A DNA stretch of 64,000 bases, taken from the NCBI GenBank assembly GCA_016617855.1, contig JAECUM010003244.1:64501-128500 (forward strand), given 5' to 3'. The stretch comes from Megalonaias nervosa (Eukaryota > Mollusca > Bivalvia > Unionida > Unionidae). This document shows positions 56,685 to 64,000 of the stretch, in pieces; position 1 is the stretch's first letter, and every line of letters starts with the position of its first letter. The position numbers and the translations under genes were made by a program. Below the pieces are notes generated by a model, which did not search any database, was not told the DNA's origin, and was given only the letters and a program-made list of their open reading frames with translations.

Positions 56685-58330
56685 ACATTTCAAACTAGAT
56701 GGACATGCGTACCCTTTAACTTCCAGCTTGTTAATTATCCTTAATTGCTAATATATGTCAGCTAATTATGTAATTCTGCACAATGTCAGTAAATTATTCC
56801 ATATCATACAGTATACGTAATGACAATTGTCAACCTAACATAGCATTTTTAAAAATGCTTATTTTGAATTTTAACATATTTTTGTTAAAAATCTTGACAA
56901 ATGAAGTTTTGAAAAGCACAGGAAAAAAGTAAAAACCTTACTGACCATCCTACGTCAGCCACTTATTTACCCGAAAAGCGACGACATGCCTCGTCACAGA
57001 CGGACTAAGTGATGAAAAGAGTCAGCGAGAAAACAACCCCCACACTTCAATGAAGTCAGCATATTTTGGAATCCATCTGGAACTAGCAACCAGATTTTAT
57101 TGGGTGATTGGTAGATTTGCTGAAAAGTTACTTTCCTATGAATCCCATGGAGACAAAGTCTATGATAAAATTTTACCACAAACAATGCTGGTCCACTGTA
57201 AGAAAAAGAAACAGAAATGCCTCCTGTTACAAGAAATATAGTCAAATTTAGACATATTCTCAAAAATCGCTCAATTGAATTTTACAGAATTTGACAGATT
57301 CTGACAAAGAGACGTTGGATGGCTGGACTCAACGGTATATTTAAAACATTATTCCATCATTCTGAGAAAATGGGATTTATGACTGATATTGACCACAAAG
57401 GTCGTAGGGTTATCGAGATTGTCGCAGATAGAATTGTTTCTAGTTAACAAATAAAGTAAGCCTCCTTTTTGGATTTACTCAGATAAACTTTGGATTGGTA
57501 TTTGTTATAAAATATTAGGGTTTGTATTTGTTAAAAAAGTAAAGATTGACAGCTAAAGTGATGGAAAAAAAGTAGACTGTTGCAGGCTCTTTGCGAACAA
57601 CTCTAAGCATAAAAGACATAAGTGTTGACACTTACCGGAACTCAAATGGTCTATCAGATAGTCATCACATTATACATGTAATAGTCGAACGGTTCCTGTG
57701 TAATATATTGAAAAAGTAATACTAATGCATGTCTTTTAGTATCATGATAACTTGTAAAGTTAAACTCACTGAACCATTTGGCATTCACGTGATCCAAAGT
57801 ATCCTTATCGACAAAATAGTGTCTGTGATTAACAACGTGGGCCATAATATCGTTGTTGACGACCTGTACTATAAGAACATCTTCTGGACTTCATGGGATC
57901 GATTTCGTACACGCAAAACAGAAAGTACAATTATTATACGTCGAATGAAGTCAACGTGCAGTGTCTTTAATAGTATTGTATCCCAAAAAGTTATATATAA
58001 ATAAATAGTCAAGCAAAGCAACAAGTCATCTGCACATGACAAATGACAAACATTACCCTACAGCATGGCGGGAGTTTCAATGGCCACAGTAAATTCATTC
58101 TCCTAAAAGACGTGTTGGGAATACGGATTCGTATTAATTTTGACAGCCTTTTGAACCAGCAATTTCATTTACGATGGAAGTCACTGCAAGTGAAATTATA
58201 AGAACATTTAATTCAGTGTCAGATTCGAGGGAGGGGGACGGAACTGGCGCTCCCTCTCCCTAAAATGAGCACGAGGCAACTGGAACGTCTTAAGAACAAG
58301 TTTTCTTTATATTCCATTTTGAGGATCCGA
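56685..58330. other. non-coding stretch
   Basis: No frame above about 90 codons, no family motif and no array. 57,050-57,240 is open on both strands, probably by chance. Confidence 0.4.
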
Positions 58331-58337
58331 CCCATGG

Positions 58338-58870
58338 ACATCTTCGCTGGCCAAGGTTCTGATATGATAACCCTATCTACACCTTGGCGTACCGAGCAGA
58401 TATTTCTGTGCTTCGGGTCTGTGAATTTCATTGGATGTGGCAGCAAGCCACTGCATCCAATCAAAATTAAGTTGTTCAAATTTGAACACTGTTCCTACAT
58501 CATCAAGACGAGGGAAGCACACAATTTGAATAGAATGATACATAAGCAACTTTCCAATGCCGGTCCGTGTTTGCACAAACACCTTTTACTCAAATACACA
58601 TGTAATGGCTTCCCTCTGGTGCATAGTCATACTTTCGATGTTAAACTTCCAAAATATCCTTTTTTTAACCAAAGTATCCATGTTAGGTCCATTGTCCCCA
58701 TCATTTTCCGCTGATGTACAATGCACCACGCTATTGGTTAGTTGGCATACATACTGCGGGAGGCAACTCATGATGTCGCTAGGACAAAGCACCAATATAT
58801 ATGTTCTGTCCGCCAAGGCGTAAATAGAGTTATCATATCGGAACCTTGGCTAGCGATGACCCACAGACCC
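58338..58870. repeat. inverted-repeat unit with ~60-bp arms, possible non-autonomous transposon
   Basis: About 58,338-58,400 reappears inverted at about 58,805-58,868. The shared text, read outward on the right arm, is GCCAAGGCGTAAATAGAGTT then ATCATATCGGAACCTTGGCT, with roughly 80 percent match and about 400 bp between arms. The interior is open for 149 codons on the plus strand and for 69-86 codons on the minus strand, without recognisable domains. No target duplication was identified. Confidence 0.45.
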
Positions 58871-60291
58871 CTCGCCTACTTGTTAAAGCTCCCCAAATAA
58901 ACTATATTTATAGGTCTGCACTTATAATTGACCTTTCCATATAAAATATAATCTGAGCTTTTCCAGATAAACTGCGGGTTGTGATGAGGAGGCGTAACAA
59001 ATTAGGCGAGGTGTCTATGAATATTAAGCGTTTCCGGCGCACATCCCCACCCCACCCCCCACCCCTACTAATGCAAAATAGGTATGCATGAAAATGAACT
59101 TTATATATACACTAACAGAGCTGAGGGGGCAGCCGCAGGTGGTAAAATGTAAATTTACCGGAGAGACCTAGGAAACCATATAAATATTAAGTTAAAAATA
59201 AATGACATGCATCTTATTTTACGATGCGGGAGAAAGTTCAGGCTGTGCATATGAGCGTGATTCTGTACAGTATGCGTGTGCCTCACGGGCAAAGCATGAG
59301 ACTTGACATGTATGCACTAACGATATGCAATGAGACAAAACAAAACTGAAAGGTCAAGCGGTGTTAGAGTGAATTCAGCCTAGCCAATATTTGTTATGGC
59401 GCATTGTCTGTATTAAGAATAGCGAATCTGCCATTCTGGTCATATACTTGATTGTTTATGTAAAGGTCTCATCTTAACAAAATGTAAATATAGGTCACTG
59501 ATCATACAACAATGTAGCTGATATTTTTGTAGAAAAGATAAGTCCGTGACCACAGCAAACATCTATATAGATGCAATAATTTAATCTAAATTACCCATAA
59601 CTCGATTTCAAACCCATTCATATGTGGATATTGTTTAGTCATTATTCGTCAATAGCTTCTATTTAAGGAACTGGTTCTGTTTTATCTGACTACTTTTAGC
59701 ATCGTAAATTGTGTAAGTGTGCGATGTACGACTGAGTTATTTTTCATAATTGTAATCAAATTCATACTTCAAATCTTGCATACATTTCAGTCAAAAGAAA
59801 AGTTCTTTGGGTTTAGTAATATTGATAATATACATCAGAATATCTTTAATAGAGCCCATATATTCTTACATCGGCAACAAGCATGAAACAGTTGGTGATA
59901 TTCAAATGGTTAAAACACGCCAATCGTTTACATAATCTTATCCTGCACAGTCGTATGTAAATTTAGTAGTTAAAGACTCCTTTTATTACTGTATGTGACA
60001 CACGTGTAGGGCGTGATTTACGGACTTTGTTTCTTCTATAAAAATGTCAAAATCTACAACATTTATCTGATCAGAGATGTAAGTGTACGTTGTGTTAAGA
60101 TGGGAACGTTTTAAGAAGTTGGCGATAATCTTCCTGAACAGTATTTCTTTCTTTATGCTATAATTAACAAATTATCCTCAAAAAATATTCTATAAAATAC
60201 AAGGAAAGTATCCCGGAAGATGTCATTAGATCAGTCATTGCAAGATATATCACTGAGTGAAACTGATGATAGAATATCAAATGAAATGTCA

Positions 60292-60296
<5 letters not shown>
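58871..60296. other. non-coding stretch
   Basis: Only short frames. A C-rich patch (CCCCACCCC type) lies near 59,045-59,068. Nothing assigned. Confidence 0.4.

Positions 60297-60365
<69 letters not shown>
60291..60365. repeat. compound microsatellite (TG)n-(TA)n
   Basis: Five TG units followed by about 32 TA units. Confidence 0.95.
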
Positions 60366-60368
<3 letters not shown>

Positions 60369-63300
60369 AAATCTGTAAATCTTCATATCTATCATAACTA
60401 TATTTAGTTATGTAACCTTGCAAACGTGAAAGATTTTCAGCATATGTCAAGGTCAGATTTCTTATTCTGTGTAACAACATATCAAATTCAAGGTACACTC
60501 AAATTGCTACCGAAATATGCATTGGCACACTTCCATTTTAGCGACACTTTAACAAAACGGATGGATATTGTCTTTACTTGGTAACTATAATTGTGTCGGT
60601 TGCTGAGCAATTAATAAAACTATGGCAAGCAATCAATACATAAATCGAATAAAGAGATCCTGAGTACGAATCCGTACAGTTCATAATACGCTGACGAAAT
60701 CAGTAAGTATCTGCACAGTTCAATGCAAGACTCTCATATGTGTCGCACAACAAAAAAAAAACCATATCAAATAAAATTAATAATTCGGTAATTGGGAAAT
60801 TATAATAAAAATTGTATGCAATAAAGTTGATAACTAGAAATAATAGCAAAGGGAAAAAATTATTCGAAACCTGGAGAATGTTGATTTCTATTGGTATGAA
60901 AACGAGAGACTTATGGGAAGTTGTACGTAATATTGTCAAAGAAAAGTTTTCAACCTCAATCCCACCACTCGGGAAAACCAATGATGTTCGTTATAGATAG
61001 CATTTTCCGATGTCAAAGAGGCAGAATGCCCTAAGTCGTATTTCATTGCAAAAGCGTTACACGAATGTTACCTTATCTGCTATACACTTGAGACGTAATA
61101 ACAAATTTAATAATATATTAATCGCAGAACATGTTTTTAATGTAATCAACACCTTAAGTAATTGCTAAGCGTGTGACTGAATAGAACAAGTTACCATATG
61201 GAATGGTCTCATCCATAGTTAAATCGCTCTATATTCTGTTCAACATGTTTCCTGTTAACATGTTTCCAGTCTTACGGAAAACAGTAAAAGTAATTCCGGT
61301 GTATTAGAAGGGAAGTGACAGTGATCCTAGAAATTACAGGTCTATGTTATTCATAGCTAACGTCCGTTTTTCCTGAACTAACCCCAAAATAAAAATCTCT
61401 CTTTTTGACTATCGCAATTCTCTTGGCTAACTTTCAGTACCCCAGGCACAGAGACCAAACATATTTATAACATAGCTCAGTCAACTCAAAACATGCCAAC
61501 TGCTTTAAAAATAATTACATACAAAATTAGGCGAAAACAGTTATAAAGAATATATTTTACTCGATTCTTGCTTATCTTGCTGACCTTTTACCACCACTAA
61601 TTAGTTATAAAGAATATATTTTACATGCATATGCAATTTACAAGAGAATACTAATGTTGTACGGGACGACTGTTCGGCTGAAGACTCTCTTAAATTAGAA
61701 CAAAAACCAAACAAAAATAATCAGAAACTGGAGAATTGTGATTGGTCTTACCTAGAAGTGTATCGTGTTGCATGATTTATGAAGAAACTGCATTAACTAC
61801 CTTGACAAATAGAGGAAAGTTGCAAAAAACTGTGTTTGTTTCATACAGTTTGAACGACGTCTCACCTTCATGTGCTGACCTTCTACCATCACTGGTTAGT
61901 GACACAAAAATAGGAAAGGTTGTATTCGAAATTAATGCTTGACTTGAAATAAGAAAACATTCATTCTTACGCTCTTCTCTTCATGTCTAGAATTCACTAC
62001 CAGGTTCAATAAATGGTAAAATAACTATTATATCTTCAGAAGTAAGCTAGAGGCAAAGATAACACAAGTGTCTCCCTATTTCATGGTAACAGAAAATTAT
62101 TTATTTTGCATACTATAATTAGAAATAACTGTAGTGATTTACGCAATGATTTATATTCTATCATTTGAGAGATTTATCCACTGTGAGCTTGTGCTGAGGA
62201 TATATAAAATGTATATCATTACATATTTATTTGCCAATACAACATGGAACAACGTTGGAAATGGGATCAGTCTACTTCGTCTCCTACATATACAAAGAAT
62301 ATTTTGTTAAATGAAGCATCTTATTTTATGCAAATGTAAATATTCGCTTATTTGACTTGTCCAAACATACATTAAATACACAAAACACTTACCATAATTA
62401 AGAAGTATTCAAAATCTGATGCCCTTACTCAATTAATTACTTTGACCCTGATAAGAAAGACAAGATGTTCTTCATTCTTAGTTATTGATTATCCACAAAC
62501 ATTAATTTGTTCGTATATAATATGTATGTCTCTTTCTCTCTGCCCCTGTCTCTTTCTGTCTCTCTTGAATCAAGTATTAATATGTAGTTGTATACAACAG
62601 TATCAATTATGTGGAGCTATCCATAAACGTGTCAGATCAATTAGGGGAGGAGTTATTCTACCCTGGATAACTTGTAGTCAAACCCTATTTTTCAACATTT
62701 ATGCAATTAAATATGCTTATAACTTAACAAACTATTTAATTCCAAATTTGGACGCTAAATCTTCAATTCTTCGCCCCATCAAAGCTATCATGACACATTG
62801 TAAAGTACATTCCAAAGCTTTGCTAGACTATTCTATCTTCTTTCACAGTTCACACCTAAATAAATCAAATGCTGTATATTCAATCTTATTTCACATTTCA
62901 CACCTAAATCAATCAAATGCTGCACAAACCTTTTCCATGCAAACAAAGATCTGCGAATTTTGTGAAATCCATACTATTACATTTTAGGACAGTGAGCAGT
63001 CTGCTTGTTTACGTCGAGAGCCTCCGTTTGCTTTCTCACGCCAATGAGTCAGCAGTATTAGTAGGACACATTCGCAACAGTCATGTTAGAAATCAATGAC
63101 TAAATTTTGTACATTTTTATATCCTTGATACTTTCGTTTTTAAATTGGTAGGGGGTACAAAGAAACGGGAGGTTGTGCGAATACTATAATCACCCATAAC
63201 AGTAGACACGTGGGTTCAAGGCAAGTATAATATCTAAAAACGTGCCTGGATGACAACTATTTTGAATTGCATCACAGTTTTTCAACATTATCATGTAAGG

Positions 63301-64000
63301 AAAGGATTCGTGAGCATTACTTTGTATCAAAAATGACCTTTGGACGTGAAAAATGCATGAGTGAATTTGGGGCTGGGATACATAAACATTTTTTTGTTAT
63401 AAGCATCCGTTGACTTGTCATAGCAGATAAATGACAGTCTTATGTTTTGAATTACTATAGCTATCCAAAGTATGACCTTGTCTTACCTCACTGTTGTATT
63501 CTAATTTGTATGAATGTTTATATCAAGCAAGCTGATGGGGCATAACATTTGTGTAGAAAAAAGACCCTTTACACTGCAAACATGTAACAGTCATTTGATC
63601 ATAATTATTAAGACGGTTACAATAGCTACATCAGCTGATTCAGATTTTGTTTAATTAAGATTAAAGACACCGTTGATCATGGGAGGTTACTTTTGAAGAC
63701 GTATTATATTTAAATAGAAGAGTTATCTTTCATAAGAAGTGGGGGACACTAGATACAGAAGAAGACAAAGATAAAAAAAACAAAAAAAACCCAAAAAACA
63801 ACAAATTATGCAGGAAATCGAACTAGAGAGAGTAAATAACATGGAAAATAAAAAGAGAAAGAAGAAGTAGGATGATGACACGAAAATGTGGTAATCTCAG
63901 CATACACATACGTAATCTGAGTAGACTTAGCAAAACTGTCATCGTCATTCAAAATTTATCAACAGTATAACGAACGACAACTCATTCTTGCAAACGGTTC
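60366..64000. other. non-coding stretch with local direct repeats
   Basis: AGTTATAAAGAATATATTTT occurs at about 61,539 and 61,603. About 61,578-61,600 resembles 61,872-61,895 (shared GCTGACCTT and TTAG). Around 62,840-62,925 a ~45-bp unit with TTCACACCTAAAT and ATCAAATGCTG is tandemly doubled. The longest frame (62,442-62,987, 181 codons) has no recognisable domain. Confidence 0.4.

Noticed and set aside
58265..58714. 149-codon plus-strand frame
   Set aside because: Both strands are open inside an inverted-repeat unit and no domain is visible on either.
61742..61942. Frame with FVSYSLNDVS, superficially like the start of a TIR domain
   Set aside because: Only one short phrase matches; no other TIR boxes follow.
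62442..62987. 181-codon plus-strand frame, longest outside the Polinton
   Set aside because: Low-complexity start, internal tandem duplication and no recognisable domain; not supported as a gene.

Overview
The window reads as nuclear DNA of an animal, most likely a marine mollusc. The evidence is AT-rich sequence with widely spaced short exons bounded by GT/AG, long (TA)n, (GT)n, (AG)n and (GACA)n microsatellites, tRNA-headed SINEs of a kind I associate with molluscs, an LTR retrotransposon, and virus-like Polinton DNA. The species is an inference.

Layout. 1-1726: 5' part of a decayed Gypsy-type retrotransposon on the minus strand (gag fragment, tRNA-Pro-like primer site, LTR). 2.8-3.5 kb: relic of a Polinton fibre-like gene. 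5.3-21.1 kb: fourteen + strand exons of one large gene for an unrecognised, probably secreted, multidomain protein with one EGF exon. Its exon phases fit at all twelve internal junctions where they can be compared. Its 8.7-kb intron (12.0-20.65 kb) holds a second Polinton relic (13.4-18.2 kb: membrane protein, small capsid-type peptide, N-terminal DNA polymerase). A dead copy of its last exon pair lies at 26.1-26.6 kb. 21.9-35.0 kb: SINEs, two diverged tandem arrays, microsatellites and a probable LTR relic.

35,047-52,297: the centrepiece, a 17.25-kb Polinton/Maverick element of adintovirus type with about 0.53-kb terminal inverted repeats and a 5-bp target duplication (CATGT). On the minus strand, from right to left, it carries a packaging ATPase, coiled-coil proteins, penton, two membrane-active capsid-type proteins, major capsid, a pX-like core peptide, an adenain protease, a zinc-ribbon protein, a phospholipase A2 domain, an integrase with a chromodomain, and protein-primed DNA polymerase B. 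On the plus strand it carries a double HNH nuclease, two small unknown proteins, a fibre-like protein, an unknown protein and a membrane protein. These make a complete replication, integration and virion set. Fibre, ATPase, penton and zinc-ribbon frames are intact; polymerase, integrase, capsid, protease and others carry frameshifts or stops, so this copy is inactive as read. Most of its start codons sit directly behind a TATAAT/ATATA-like string, and each inverted repeat carries an inward TATA/initiator and splice donor.

52.3-64 kb: mostly non-coding. It has a decayed coding remnant (52.7-53.2 kb), a SINE with a clean 13-bp target duplication (56.3-56.7 kb), an inverted-repeat unit (58.3-58.9 kb) and microsatellites.
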